DNA of 64,000 bases from Prunus persica (Eukaryota; Streptophyta; Magnoliopsida; Rosales; Rosaceae). The DNA is taken from NCBI RefSeq assembly GCF_000346465.2, contig NC_034013.1:15069757-15133756 (forward strand). The letters run 5' to 3'. The position numbers and the translations under genes are program-made. The notes under the pieces are model-generated. The model was given only the letters and a program-made list of their open reading frames with translations, was not told the DNA's origin and did no database searches. Numbering within the stretch: the first letter of the stretch is position 1; every line of letters begins with the position of its first letter. This document shows, piece after piece, positions 45,965-59,359 of this stretch.

Positions 45965-48900
45965 ATGGCGATCCAAATACCGACTCGGCTGCTATTCATC
46001 GATGGTGAGTGGAGAGAACCAGTCCTAAAGAAACGCATACCCATCATCAACCCTGCTAGCGAAGAAATCATTGGTCTCTCTCTCTCTCTCTCTCTCTCTA
46101 TGCATTTTTATTAATTAAATCATTTGTGTTCTAATTTGATTTACTGTTTAAACATCGCGTTTGATAATTTGATGTATTTGGTAGCTGAAGAAATTGAGCA
46201 AAAAGAAGATAAAAAAACAGAACTAATCTGGGTTGTCAACTTACTCTTTTTTGTAAAGTTGGAAGCTTGGCTCTGTTTACTAACCCATAACTGGTTTTGC
46301 ATAAAACATTTTATTGGCGTTTTAGATTTTTTCAGACCTTTTTCATCTTATTGTTCCATTTATCCACTTTCACAGCAACCAATTTGGGGGATTAGTAAAC
46401 ATGGAATGTGGGGTATTCGACTCTTGCTTGATCTTCTAATGGAGAGATCCAAGATGTTTTTTTTTTTTCCTATGCTATCTGTATTCACACAGAAAATAAT
46501 GGAAATGAACTTGTGGCTTTTGTAATCTGACTTAATTAAATTAAATCTGATATATGAACGGGTTGTGGGATGTGCTGTAGGGAGTGTTCCTGCAGCTACT
46601 GCTGAAGATGTGGAGCTTGCGGTGGAGGCTGCTCGGAGAGCCCTTGCCAGGAACAAGGGAAGAGATTGGGCCTCGGCATCCGGAGCAGTTCGTGCCAAGT
46701 ATTTGCGAGCTATTGCTGCTAAGGTATTGTCTCTGACTATCTGGTTGTTATTGAAATTAATCTGGTCTTGAATCTTGACAACAGCAAAATAAAGGTCTTG
46801 AATTGGATGCCAAAACAGAATGGAGCTCAAAGCTGTTTGGGCCCATTTTAGATGTCTAAAGCTTTTAGTGTTTTTGTTTGCCTGCAGATAACAGAGAGAA
46901 AATCTGAGCTAGCAAAACTCGAAGCAATTGATTGTGGAAAACCACTGGATGAAGCAGCATGGGACGTGGTATGCTTGTGATTCTCTGACAATTTGAATTG
47001 TTATTTATCACGCATAAGGCCTTATGTGCTGGCTCATGCAATGTAGGATGATGTTGCTGGGTGCTTTGAGTACTATGCAGAGCTCGCTGAAGGTTTAGAT
47101 GCACAGCAAAAGGCCTCTATTTCTCTTCCTATGGAGCAATTTAAAAGTCATGTTCTTAAGGAGCCCATCGGGGTTGTTGGGTTAATTACACCATGGTATT
47201 TGCTGCTTCTTTATGTTAAACCAATATTCTTAAAATCTTAGTGAGATATGCTTGCTCCTGTTTGCAAAGTAAATAATCATATGTAAACCTGAAATTTTGG
47301 ATTTGAATGGTCCTAGCAGGTTTGTGATTTTTATCTTGTAAATAGCTATTCCGTGTTTCTTAGATCATCTTAATGATTTATATGGTGATGAAGTGCTTAT
47401 GTTGTTCTACATCAATTATGTTCAGGAACTACCCTCTGTTAATGGCCACATGGAAAGTAGCTCCTGCCTTAGCTGCTGGGTGTGCTGCAATATTGAAGCC
47501 GTCTGAGTTGGCCTCTGTGTAAGTCCTCCTTGGTTTATATGTACTTTCTTCAGTTAATATGTTGATTTTTCACATTGTATGCCTATCATCATGTTATCAA
47601 TCAATTCCAGAACTTGTTTGGAGCTAGCTGCTGTGTGTAGAGAGGTCGGTCTTCCTCCTGGTGTCCTCAATATTCTGACTGGACTGGGCCATGAAGCTGG
47701 CGCTCCTTTGGCATCTCATCCCCATGTTGACAAGGTTCATTTTTTTCCGTACCAGTTTTATTGTTGGAAATTCTACGAAGTCATCTTGTTATTATCCTGC
47801 AAATTTGTTAGTTGGGTCTTGTGACATCTTTGGGTTGTTGTAGCCGTGGGGCTGTAATAGGAATAAACTTATATTTAACAGATTGCATTTACTGGAAGTA
47901 CTATTACTGGGAGCAAGATTATGACCGCTGCAGCTCAACTGGTGAAGGTAAGTTAAAGGCTTTGTAATCTGATAAGTGGTAAATTATATTTGGGATATTC
48001 TTTCTCTTCATTTGATCTTTGTGTACTTTCTCTGATGTGGTTTGGCAGCCTGTTTCACTGGAGCTTGGTGGGAAAAGCCCAATTGTTGTTTTTGACGATG
48101 TTGATATTGACAAGGGTAAGTGATTCTTGAAGCTTAATTTTAAAACTCTCTACACATGTATCGTAGATAAATAAATTACTTCCATTAGGAACTAGGAACC
48201 TATGAATCTAAACTAAATCAAATTCGGAAAATATAAGCGTATAATACTGCTGATGTAATGATAATTTTTTACTCTATGATTAAAACAGCTGCTGAATGGA
48301 CTGCCTTTGGTGTCTTTTGGACAAATGGTCAGATCTGCAGTGCAACATCTCGTCTTATAATACATGTAAGTATGATAGCAAGATGTTACATCACTTTCTG
48401 TCAGTTCCTTCTCAGTTGCATTGCATGGATGGCGGCGCATCCTTAAATGTATATTCAAACAATTTTAGATCATGGGGTTCATGCATGGTACTTTTTGGTT
48501 CTACAACATCAGTTGTGCCACTTTCCCACTTGTAGTTGAAATGCGGTTTCCCTAAAGCTTATACATAGTGCCATCTTAGACAAGCTTTATACTACATTAT
48601 TAATTCCTTACACCTTGTTTCAGGAAAACATTGCAGCAGAGTTTTTGGACAGGCTTGTGAAATGGATCAAAAACATCAAGATTTCAGATCCTCTTGAAGA
48701 AGGTTGTAGGCTTGGCCCTGTTGTTAGTGGAGGGCAGGTGAGTGTACTGTTTACAATATCTGTTTTTTTTTAAAATATAAACAAATTATTTAATTCTCTA
48801 TTTTGGATTGGAGGATAGGGGTGTTCAAGTAACACATCCACCAACACAGATTACACAATTGGGAAGCACTAAAATTCATACTTTTTTCTTCATCTTTTTT

Positions 48901-50433
48901 TTTTTCCCCTCATCTTTTTAAGTCTATATATGTAAGAATTGGACTTAGGATACTTAGGTTGTCACTCTTGTAAAACAGGGGTTGTCTCAGTGAGTTGAGC
49001 TGTTTATCCTTCCAATCTTGTGAACATGTCTAGACAGTTTTATGTACATCGATAATATATTATTTTTGGTCTTGGGTTGGGTGTGGGTAGGGCACTAAAG
49101 TTCAAATCTTGAACCATTTTTTTATTATCTGGAAAAAAAATTATTATCCAAATTTGCCATATTTATGCTGAACAGTTTGTTGAAAAGTTTTCTTTTTTGG
49201 GTCAAACTTTTTGAATTTCCAAATTATGAGGCTGATAAATTGTGTTGATGTTTGTTATAAAGGTTAAGAGTCCCTACAGTTTGATATCCATTAGTGTATA
49301 TAATGTCTCAAATTGTGGGTGATAATTGTAATGCATTCGTGTTTGTCTAGGAGACAAAAACATGAACAATTACACATTTAATAGCATTAACCAATTCAAA
49401 TAATTTAAATTTCATTATCAAGTTTATGATTGAAGTATTACCTAATCTTCGCTGCATCTGCTTCAGTATGAGAAAATATTGAAGTTCATATCAACAGCTA
49501 AGAGTGAAGGTGCAACAGTTTTGAGTGGTGGGGCTCGTCCTGAGGTATAAATTTTATGTTTTATCAAGACCATTCGGCTTCTTTATCTGTCACAACATGT
49601 GAGTTATTTTATTAATAAATGGCAGCATCTAAAGAAAGGATTCTTCATCGAACCAACAATCATAACTGATGTAACAACCTCCATGCAAATTTGGAGAGAA
49701 GAAGTTTTCGGACCTGTTCTTTGTGTCAAAACATTTAGTTCAGAAGATGAAGCCCTTGAACTAGCAAATGACACACAGTAAGTTGACTCTTATTTTCTCC
49801 CAGTTAATAATGGCATATTTGTTCGGCTGGTTTCTTTTTCGCTTTTTGCTGAAGTGTATTGAACTTTGACAGGTATGGCTTAGGCGCTGCTGTCATATCA
49901 AAAGATTTAGAAAGGTGTGAGCGCGTTTCTAAGGTGACATCTCCTTGTACTTCTTTTGTCCACGAATCATCCTGCCCCAACATCATAGAAACATAATTTG
50001 ATTATGAGTTGTGTCTCCTTGTTGCTGTTCTGCAGGCCCTTCAGGCGGGAATTGTATGGATCAATTGCTCTCAACCATGCTTCTGTCAGGCTCCATGGGG
50101 AGGCAACAAACGAAGTGGTTTTGGGCGTGAATTAGGGAAATGGTATGGCTTTCTCGGCATTGTGTTATAATGTTCTGTTTGATGTTGCTTATCCGAGTTA
50201 AATATAAAAGATTGATAAACATTACTAGACAGTTGCTTCTGCAAAATATAATGCGGACAAAGTGGACAAAGTAGACTACCTCCTCTTATTAACATCAATG
50301 AACTGCTGATGGTGATGATAGTTTATTTTGTCTTTTGAACAGGGGACTTGATAATTACTTGAGCGTGAAACAGGTTACTCAATATGCGTCCGATGAACCC
50401 TGGGGTTGGTACAGGTCGCCTTCAAAGCTGTGA
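45965..50433 (+). CDS. ALDH10 aminoaldehyde/betaine aldehyde dehydrogenase, copy 2 (with SKL)
   Basis: Fifteen exons of exactly the same lengths as copy 1 give 503 residues: 45965-46073, 46581-46723, 46888-46968, 47047-47195, 47426-47518, 47611-47734, 47882-47947, 48049-48115, 48289-48365, 48624-48737, 49467-49544, 49626-49777, 49873-49933, 50036-50142, 50343-50433. It keeps family-typical ITPWNYPLLM, Glu260, Trp288 ([10 protein letters not shown]), Cys294, Cys453 and Trp459, and ends SPSKL, a type 1 peroxisomal signal. Ile444 predicts an aminoaldehyde rather than betaine aldehyde enzyme, as known from work on spinach and pea enzymes. Intron 10 is 729 bases against 117 in copy 1. Orthologues are Arabidopsis ALDH10A8/A9. 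It stands 589 bases after copy 1. Confidence 0.95.
46074..46099. repeat. (CT)n microsatellite at a 5' splice site
   Basis: Intron 1 of ALDH10 copy 2 begins GTCTCTCTCT..., so the tract overlaps the donor; copy 1 has only GTCTCTATATAG here. Confidence 0.85.
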
Positions 50434-52136
50434 AAGTTTACCCACCAATAGGGTTGTGAAAATTACCGATATGCATGAAATAAGAAGGGATAATTAACTG
50501 GATGTTAATGTATCCCCTTTACCTTTAGGCTGGACTTGCGGTTAATCACAAAGCTTTTTGCTGCAGACTCATATTTTGAATTCAGAGGCACTTTGTTAGC
50601 GAATATAATATTTCAATGATGAAGAAAGCTTTTGTGATTGATTGAAACTGTAGTGCATGCTGGTGGCCAAGGTCCAATTATTTTATTAAGAGGGGGACCA
50701 TTGTTTAAATTCTTTTCAAAATTTTCAAAAATAATACGAATGAAGTGTCACTAGTTAGTACTTTGTAACACATGGAACACTTAGCCAAAGTGTTGTTGAA
50801 CTTCCATACAACGAGATGTAATTGTAGCGGTGTCACCGTTATCCGTGGCAAGTTTTTCTTCAAGTCTTGGGTTGTTGATCGAAATTGATATAGCTTTTTC
50901 ATGGTCGCTTGTTATACAAGAGATTGACCTCTAAGTTTGGGAGTTGATGTCACATGGTTGAAGGCAAACTTCAATCTTTCTCAAACTCTGAACATCTGGC
51001 TACTTACACCTTTTTGCCTTCTCAAGTCTTGGTGACCATATCTCAATAAATCAAACAGAAGATCATTATGATAAAATTAAGCGCAACCCAACATTTTTCT
51101 GATCTACCAACTTAAAACCCAAGTCAGTCCAACCCATCAGCCTACTTTTATTCCATGTGCTCATCCCTGTTGCGTCGACATCGGATTTTGTGCAATTCAT
51201 GAATTTAGAATTCAATATTATCAACCCGTCTTCCCTTCTTGGTTATCAGCATGGAATGGTAACATAGCAACCATGTTGCATGCATGTAATGCCATTCCGA
51301 TCATAATTGGTGTTGTATAGAAGAAGAAAAAAAATCTCTGTTTTTTCCCTCATAAGTGGATAATCGAAAATTTGTCGTTGATGTAACGTAAAATTACCAT
51401 CATAACCCCCTCACTTTTTTTTTTTTGGGATACCAAGTCATATTTGACGAGAGGGGAATCAAACCTATAACCTAAAATACTAGACATCACTTGAACTACA
51501 AACCCTTTATCAATTCCTCACTAATTAAGAGAAATATTACTTTCACAGCACCGGGTAAGGGGAAGGTACTAAAAACCATGAAAATTCATAAAAATAAAAA
51601 CCAAGAAATTTGTTGGTCCCCAAAATGGACTTCAGAGACAATCCCATTATCCACGGCTTAAATGTAGAAGAGTGGGAGAGACTGCCCAGTGACCCTGTCT
51701 CAATCCAATGGTCTCCCTCCAACCCCAAAAAGCAGAGGGAAAAACAAGCGGAAACTTCCTTTGGCTCTGTCTGTATTTATGTATTATGACCCTCAACAGC
51801 GAGTGTCACGTTTCAAGTTTCTACCTTTCCTTTTATTTCTTTGCAATATTATCAACCCTTTCTAACTTCAACCGACTCTTTGTACAACTACTGGATCCTT
51901 ATCCGCATTTTACTCTCTCTCTCTCTCTGTCTGAGCTGTTAAAAAGTACAGATTTTTGTCTATTGCCTGTAGCTTCCCAAGTGTGAACCTTCCACCAGTG
52001 GCCCTGAGACTTACACATAAATTATGCATTTGGGCTCCTTCTCCAGCGTTCGTTTATTGGATATTCTCAAGTTTCTGGATTTGTAGTACAAGGAATTTTC
52101 GCCTTTGGGGATCTGGGTTTGTATTGTTGTAGTAGG
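50434..52136. other. Spacer between ALDH10 copy 2 and the KJC-like gene
   Basis: No gene seen in 1.7 kb. It includes the 3' region of ALDH10 copy 2, a SINE-like element at 51413-51505, a CT tract at 51912-51930 and, just before 52137, the leader of the next gene. Confidence 0.6.
51413..51505 (-). mobile_element. tRNA-derived SINE-like element
   Basis: On the minus strand TAGTTCAAGTGATG (about 51485-51499) resembles an A box. GGTTTGATTCCCC (51452-51464) follows about 20 bases later and resembles a B box. The element ends in a run of 14 A (T on the plus strand, 51413-51426). The small size and A tail suggest a truncated SINE. Confidence 0.5.
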
Positions 52137-55100
52137 ATGGGCAGCTCAGACGAGAAGGTGGTTGCTGTGATCATGGTGGGTGGACCCACTAAAGGTATGA
52201 AGCTACTGTGATCTTTGGATCCAACAATGAGACCCTTTTCTTCATTTCTTTGAATCTTGGTGATAGTGCTGTGAATTCTTGTTGCAAAGTCTAATACTTT
52301 GTGCAACAATGGCACCCAATTCCTACTTCTATAATTCTGAGAGCTTTACAATCATGAATGAGGAATTATGACATTTTTTTAACAGTCTTCCAATTTGATT
52401 CTTATGCTAAAGTTTCCTTCTTGCTTTGAAGACGCATTTCTTAATATATTAGAGTTTCAATCCCACAGGTACTAGATTTCGGCCACTGTCACTGAATATT
52501 CCAAAGCCGCTTTTCCCTTTAGCTGGACAACCAATGGTTCATCATCCAATTTCTGCTTGTAAAAGGGTATATTCTTGTAGATAAAGTGTGTCATTTCTAG
52601 CTTATCATTATGTAATACAAGTTAAAATCACTGTTTTGAATTACAGATTCCTAACCTCGGGCAGATTTTTCTCATTGGTTTCTATGAGGAACGTGAATTT
52701 GCATTGTATGTATCCTCAATCTCTAATGAGCTTAAGGTCCCCGTTAGGTAAGCTCATGCTTTCTTTTTCTAGTTTGTAGTTACTATTTAGATCTTGGAAT
52801 TTTGAACTGAATTTGATGTTTCATTTATTGATCATCATTCATTCTGTTGATGCGGCTCTTAGATATTTGAGGGAAGACAAGCCGCATGGTTCAGCTGGTG
52901 GACTTTATAACTTCAGAGATCTGATCATGGAAGACAGCCCAGTTATTGTCTTTTACCTATTATTTTCTATTTGGTTGATCTAGTTTTTTATTTCCTTTTA
53001 TTTTACTTTTCCAAAGTTCTCCTTTTGCTTTTCCTTTTCTAAAATGCTGTGTGCGTGGAAGCTTGCTCTCTTAGGTACTTTGAGCCAATGCATACATGTG
53101 TGCTCATATGCGCATATTTGGATGTTATTTTTGACTTGATGGCAATTCATTGTAAAGTAAATGCTGATTTTGGTTGCATGCAGTCGCACATTTTCTTGTT
53201 GAATTGTGATGTTTGCTGCAGTTTTCCACTTCCAGAAATGCTTGGTAAGTGTTTCGTGAGTTGCTGTGATTGTCATTTGATATTTCCATGTTTCTTTTTT
53301 TAATATAAAAAAATGGTTGATTTATAATGGATTGCAGAAAGCTTAATCTCTGCCTTTTTTACATATATATCTGCAGAGGCTCACAGAAAACATGGTGGTA
53401 TGGGAACGCTCCTTGTGATCAAGGTTGGCCAACACATGGACTAGTTGAGTTTTGGCAGTGTAAAGTTCTCCATGACAAAACTTATCCTTGTCTAAATTTT
53501 CTTCTTTCTTTGTAAAGGTTTCTGCTGAATCAGCCAATCAGTTTGGGGAACTAGTAGCTGATCCAGTCACCAATGAACTGTTGCATTACACTGAGAAGCC
53601 TGAGACTTTTGTAAGTTTGAGATCAGAATTTCAACTTCTTTTTTAGAATTTCCTCTCGCTTGTGGAGCCCCATTGGAGAATTTGGATTTCTTTCCAGGAT
53701 GGCTCATTTTAATTCTCGGTTTTTCTTCTTCTTCTTCTTTTTTTTTTTTCCTGATTCTGTTACTTTATTCAGGTCAGTGACCGGATAAATTGTGGTGTGT
53801 ACATATTTACACCAGACATTTTTAATGCCATCGAGGGTGTTTCCACTCAGTGGAAGGACAGAGGTAGTGATACCTTCTCTGTGAATAGGCTGTCCTGTGT
53901 GTGCTTCTAGTGTGCTTAAGCTGCGGTGATATGAAAGTTTTAACTTTTAACAAGAACTTGGTATCTGTTTTTCTTTCTTTTTCTTAGAGGAACTTATTTT
54001 CTGTTTAAGCTTACATCACTAGTAAATCTTTTTACTCTTAGATTGCTGCCATTAAGATGTATCTTATTCATAGAATTGGTATTCATCATGCTGAAATCTG
54101 AAATCTTTTCTGTTATTTCAGCTGATTTAAGACGTCTATCGAGCTTTGAATCCCTTCATTCAGCAACAAGGTTTGTGTCTATCACTTGCTGATTGGGGGG
54201 ATCTTGTTCAATAAAATGTTAAATCTATTGTGCCTTCCAACATGTTGAATAGACAAGAATAGAAAAGAAATGCTGATACAAAGTTCCTTGAGCAGGAATG
54301 CTCCCACACATTTTGTAAGGTTGGATCAAGATATCCTGTCACCTCTTGCGGGGAAGAAGCAGTTATACACATATGAAACCTTGGACTTCTGGGAACAGAT
54401 CAAAACTCCTGGGTAAGATTTGCCTCTGAGTTGTTGTCTTGCTGTAACCTTGCCCCCATAGATCTAGACCATAGTGTAAATCTTTTGTGTTTATACTTGT
54501 AGAATGTCCTTGAAATGTTCTGGGTTATATCTTTCTCAATTTCGATTCACCACCCCCCATCTCTTGGTGAGTGGGGATGGTACAAAGAGTGCCAGTATTA
54601 TTGGTGATGTTTATGTTCATCCATCAGCAAAAATACATCCAAGTGCAAAGGTACATTTTCTCTCATTTTGGCTTTACTATGTGCAAATCTAATTGCAGTG
54701 ATTTGCATGTTTAACCCTGCAAATTATATAACTAGGTTGTCATGTAAACAGTGATTAATACTTTTTGTGGTCATACAGATTGGTCCCAATGTCTCAATAT
54801 CTGCAAATGCTCGTATAGGAGCTGGGGTGAGGCTCATAAGCTGTATCATCCTCGACAATGTCGAAATTAAGGTATATTACAAAAAGTAGAGATTATGGAA
54901 TGCATCCCTCAAGGTCACCTTATGTTGACATATGTATAATGTTTTCTTTCAGGACAACGCAGTCGTTATTCATGCAATTGTTGGATGGAAATCGTCTATT
55001 GGGAGATGGTCTCGTGTCCAGGCAAGTTCAAAAAAATTCTACTTGGGAGGACATGAGTAATAACAGAACAACTTCTTTCTTATTTGAGGCCTGTTCTAAG

Positions 55101-55368
55101 TTTGCTACTATGATTTCAGGCTAGTGGGAATTACAATTCAAAGCTGGGGACCACGATCCTTGGTAAATTATCTTCCTTCTCATTCATTCCTCCTGTTCCG
55201 ATCATAAAAATATTGATTCGAAGAACGCACTGTCTGACTCTGAATGCCACTTTTGTTGACAATCCAGGTGAAGCAGTGACAGTTGAAGATGAAGTGGTGG
55301 TTATTAACAGCGTTGTCCTCCCTCACAAGACTCTCAATGTCAGTGTTCGAGAAGAAATAATTCTTTGA
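52137..55368 (+). CDS. GDP-mannose pyrophosphorylase-like protein (KONJAC/GMPPA type)
   Basis: Fifteen exons give 415 residues: 52137-52194, 52469-52566, 52647-52747, 52863-52941, 53184-53244, 53377-53423, 53518-53610, 53773-53863, 54122-54170, 54296-54412, 54503-54650, 54779-54871, 54953-55021, 55120-55162, 55268-55368. The N-terminal nucleotidyltransferase fold shows [14 protein letters not shown] and PKPLFPLAG. The C-terminal third has hexapeptide (left-handed helix) repeats such as [19 protein letters not shown]. Length and sequence fit the plant KONJAC proteins (At1g74910, At2g04650). These have little activity alone and stimulate VTC1-type GDP-mannose pyrophosphorylase for glucomannan synthesis. 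Intron 13 has a consensus GC donor (CAG|gcaagt). Confidence 0.93.
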
Positions 55369-56350
55369 TAAAGCAGAGGGACCAAACCCACACCCAACAA
55401 CATTACGCTCTTTCTCTCTCACTCAGCTTCATGTGAATTTCATTGCTTATTTAGTGTCATCGCTGTGATTCCTATTACTTTATTGTTCACTTGTAAATTA
55501 ACTTCCTGCTAAATAAAAATACTACGGCTTTGCTACTTTTCCTGTCAAGTGTGGGGAAATGTACTTTTAATAGATAAATTAATATGTTCTTAGATTATTT
55601 TATTTCTTCAAATTCATTCCATTGTTAAATAGTAAAAAATATATATTAATAATTAAATACCCGTTATAGTAGAGATTAGGATATCGCCTGGCTGGCGGGT
55701 AATTCCATTAACTTCATAGCAAATTTATAATAAAAATATTATATTTTTCATATTTGAATTTGTGCTTCTGTTCATGTATGGATATGGAACTATATGGGAA
55801 AAAATGGATATGCCGACATAAGAGTTTGTTCACCGTAAGCTTATTGCACCATTTTGTATAACTTGCATGATTCATGGTTAGCCTTTCAAAATGAACACTA
55901 AGCAAGTCAGTAAATACCCAAAGAGTAGCTAGGCAGCCGCAACCCAAGCAAGCTTCAGAAATTTGCTAATACGATTTACTCAAAAGGATGAGCTCATGAG
56001 AACCTGTCATGTATAACTGGCCCAACTTCGAAATTCCAACCTGAATTTACACCACCCACCCTAAACATATGTGCTACAACATACATGAGCAGTCATGCAC
56101 ATCTCTGACCAGCCATCAATTCAAAAAAAAATCAACAAAAACAAAAAAATCTGTGAGACTGTCAAACTAAGACGGTTAAGTGTGGTAGTTCTGAGGATTG
56201 CCATTCTAACATGGTGCACAGAGAAATGCATCCAACAAGGGGCCATCTCCTCTTTGGCAGGTCAACAACGAGAGTTGAATTGAAGTGGTTTCCTTGAATC
56301 AATTGGAGCATGTCAAAACGGAGAAGCGGGCATGTCAAAATGGATAAGCA
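55369..56350. other. Spacer between convergent KJC-like and E2F genes
   Basis: Contains both 3' untranslated regions (AAATAAAAAT near 55511 is a possible poly(A) signal of the KJC-like gene). No gene or clear repeat is seen. Confidence 0.6.
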
Positions 56351-59058
56351 TCAAGAAATTCGGATTGGATTCTTCCCAGCAACTTCAGAGTACCATGACT
56401 TCCATGCTTCCATATAATGAGAAAACAGATCCTTCAAAGCTGCAAGATATAGCAAAACATTTGATTTAGTAATTTTGAATCCAATTGGGGCTGGTTAATT
56501 TTAATTGGGATTTCTATTTCTATAACAGGTTGATTTCCTAAGGCTAGTTGGGTTGTCTTCTTGGCTCTATTTCCATGCGGAGTTTGGGTAGCATGTTAAA
56601 ACCTAATGGAAGATAATTGAATATTGAATTGGTATTGCAAATTGAAACCTAGGTTCCTCCCTCTTGTTATATTCTTCCCTCACCTAGTCTCCTGTCCTGT
56701 TTCTTTCTCTTCCCAATTCTCTTCCCACTTCTCTTCCCTTTCTCCCACTATTTTCTCCTGGTCCTACATCAAAAAGGTTTACCAAGGCTGATGATACTCA
56801 TAGATCATTTAAGAGAAAAAGTGGAGCTCTCAAGAGAAAAGGAGGGTCCATCATTCATCTGTAGATATAAAAACTAATGAAGTTCCTTATCCCCTTCTTT
56901 GGTTTCCTGATGTGAATTTAAACCTATAAATAATTGATCGTTGACAGCTAAATCATAATTGATAAAACAGCTATGTTTATAATTCAAATCTACTGCATGA
57001 TGAATCATGAGATGGTACCTTGGTTTTGATACTGAGGACGATATGTAGAGGTCAACTTCTCCCAGTCATGAACCCTCCTCATGTTGCTGTTCCCGGGTTT
57101 GGCAATAGTGACAGGAGCAAAAGGACCAAACTGATAGCTCTTTGAACCATCTTTTGAGTCCTCCAAATCATGTTGCCTTTGTTTTTGTGCATCCAACTCC
57201 CCACCAATAGAAGATTCCAGCTTGCCCCTCTTAGAAATGACGTTTGTGATATCTGTACCAAATGCTCTTTTTCTAGACTCGTTTGGAACCAAATTCTCCT
57301 CTTTACCTCTCAATCCCAACCACTTAAATGCAGGTTTCCTTGTATCTGGTGTGTGGGTCTGTGTATTTTTCATGAGGAAAAAATAACGTTCAATTTGTGC
57401 AAAAAACAAGTGTAGCTGTTAACTAATTTTGAATTCTAAAATTCTGCAAGTTTCATTTCTTTTTTCTATCTAGGATTTAAATAAGTGTTTTTACCTTCTC
57501 AATGAGATTCATGGAGGACAAAACATTTGCAATATCATAAATCCGCCTTACTTTAGCTGCTTCATCAAGTGGAGCAAAAATTATTAGTCATGAGTTTCAT
57601 CTCCATTTTATGTGATATATGACCAATAGCAAACAAAGCAAGGATAAATGTATTACTTCTCATTGCTGATGCACTCTGTGCATCCCCAAGCAATAACTTG
57701 GCAACATCATCAAGGGAGATCATTTCTTCCTACAAATTCAAGCAGTCACATCAAAGATGGCCCAAAATTACATACTAGACTAATCACAGTTTTATAGAAT
57801 GAGCAAGTAACAATCTACTATTTTACTCACAGCGGAGCAGACAAAGAGCTTCACGAAATTCTGCGTAAGAAGCGCCAGAGACTTTTCCCTTCTATTATCT
57901 GCAAAGATTAACAACCAAGATAACAGAGACAATCTTAGGACATCACCAAAAATATCATTCATAGTAATTGAATATCCCCTCACAATTAGCCCAGAGCTGT
58001 AAAAACTGAAAAGAGAAGTCTATAGTTTACACGGTGAGATTGACTCAATAAATTGTATATGGAAATCCAAAATCCAAAGCACCTGACCAATCTTGAAAGC
58101 GCTGAACCAAAGTTTACCTGGTTTTTGGTCTGCTGGAGGTTGAGGATTGACAGTAGGGTTGGACTTGTCGTTCAGCTGACTCCCACATCTCTCTTCATCA
58201 TCCTCATCATCTGAAACCTGTGAAAACAGGAAAGTAACAAAATCTTGAATTATTGAACCGAAAATTAAAATTTTAAAAATAAATAAATTCGAAAACCTTA
58301 AGAAAACCCCAAAACAATTACCTTTGCATCGTCGTTGCCAGCAAAGTTAATGCAATTCTCTCTTAGACCCTCTTCCTATCATACCATAAAAAATTCAAGT
58401 AAGTACCGACAAAGACCCAGATGTTAAAAATCAAAAATAAAAGAAAAAATATTACCAGATCTGAAGCGTAATAATAAATTGTGAGAAAGAAATACCCTGA
58501 GCTCTTGTAACGCGTTAGGGATTGCCCCAAATCCTTTCCAAGAATATTGGTTCTTTGCCTTCCGTGCAAGAACCTGAAAATCAAATTAACCAAATAAATA
58601 AACCGAAATTGGGGGAGATTAAATAAAACACGAAAACTACTCAGAAAGGAAAAAGATTATAAAAAAAAAACTGACCCCAACGCTCTCCAAGACATTGACG
58701 ATGTCATAGATCCGTCGCCTCTCAACACCTGCAAGTCGAGAACCCGTCAGATCCAAAGAAATGAATACAGAAACATATGAACGAATCGGCAATTGGAGCA
58801 AGATGGAGACCTAATCGTGAAGCGGCGTCGTCGAGGCCAATGGATGTAACGCCGTCGCGATTGTACAAGCCGAGGAAGCTGTACGATTTGAAAAGGGAAT
58901 AGTTAGAGAAAACAAATTCAAGAATCAAGAAATTTGGACAGAGAGAGAGAGAGAGAGTATGTGTACTTGGAGCACAAGAGGCCGAGAGACTTCTGCTTAC
59001 GGCTATAGCCGTGTTTCCTGGTGGAAGGCCCAGACGGGGGGGCAGCAGGAGCCGCCAT
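56351..59058 (-). CDS. Atypical E2F transcription factor (DEL/E2FE-like)
   Basis: Eleven exons give 359 residues: 59058-58967, 58878-58811, 58728-58676, 58573-58496, 58375-58322, 58217-58118, 57898-57831, 57729-57657, 57559-57495, 57358-57019, 56439-56351. Two E2F/DP winged-helix domains are present: the first with RKQKSLGLLCSNFLGLY and VERRRIYDIVNVLESVGVL, the second with NRREKSLALLTQNFVKLF and AKVRRIYDIANVLSSMNLIEK. There is no dimerisation, marked-box or RB-binding region, as expected for DEL proteins, which bind E2F sites as monomers and repress. Arabidopsis DEL1 restrains endoreduplication. The exon 8/9 join (ATGAGAA|gt...ag|CAGCT) could shift by one codon. An E2F consensus site lies upstream. 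Confidence 0.92.
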
Positions 59059-59359
59059 GGTAGAGAGAATATGGAGGGAAAGGGAAGGTGATGAAGACCA
59101 AAGACTGAAGAAGACTAGAGAAATAGAGAGAGGAGAGAGAAAGAGAAGACCGTTAAGAAAGAAGGGGGGAAAAAGGGGGAGGGTTTTGAGTAAATGGCGG
59201 GGTTACAAATTTCAAAACTTAAACGAGCGTTTGGGGGTTTTGGGATCTGAAGGCGGCAGCAGCAAGCGCGCAGCGGAGAGCGTACGTACCTGCGGAAAAG
59301 ATATTTATTTAAAGGGAGGAGGTGGATTTGGGGCCGGTTCTTTTCAAATATTTGAATGA

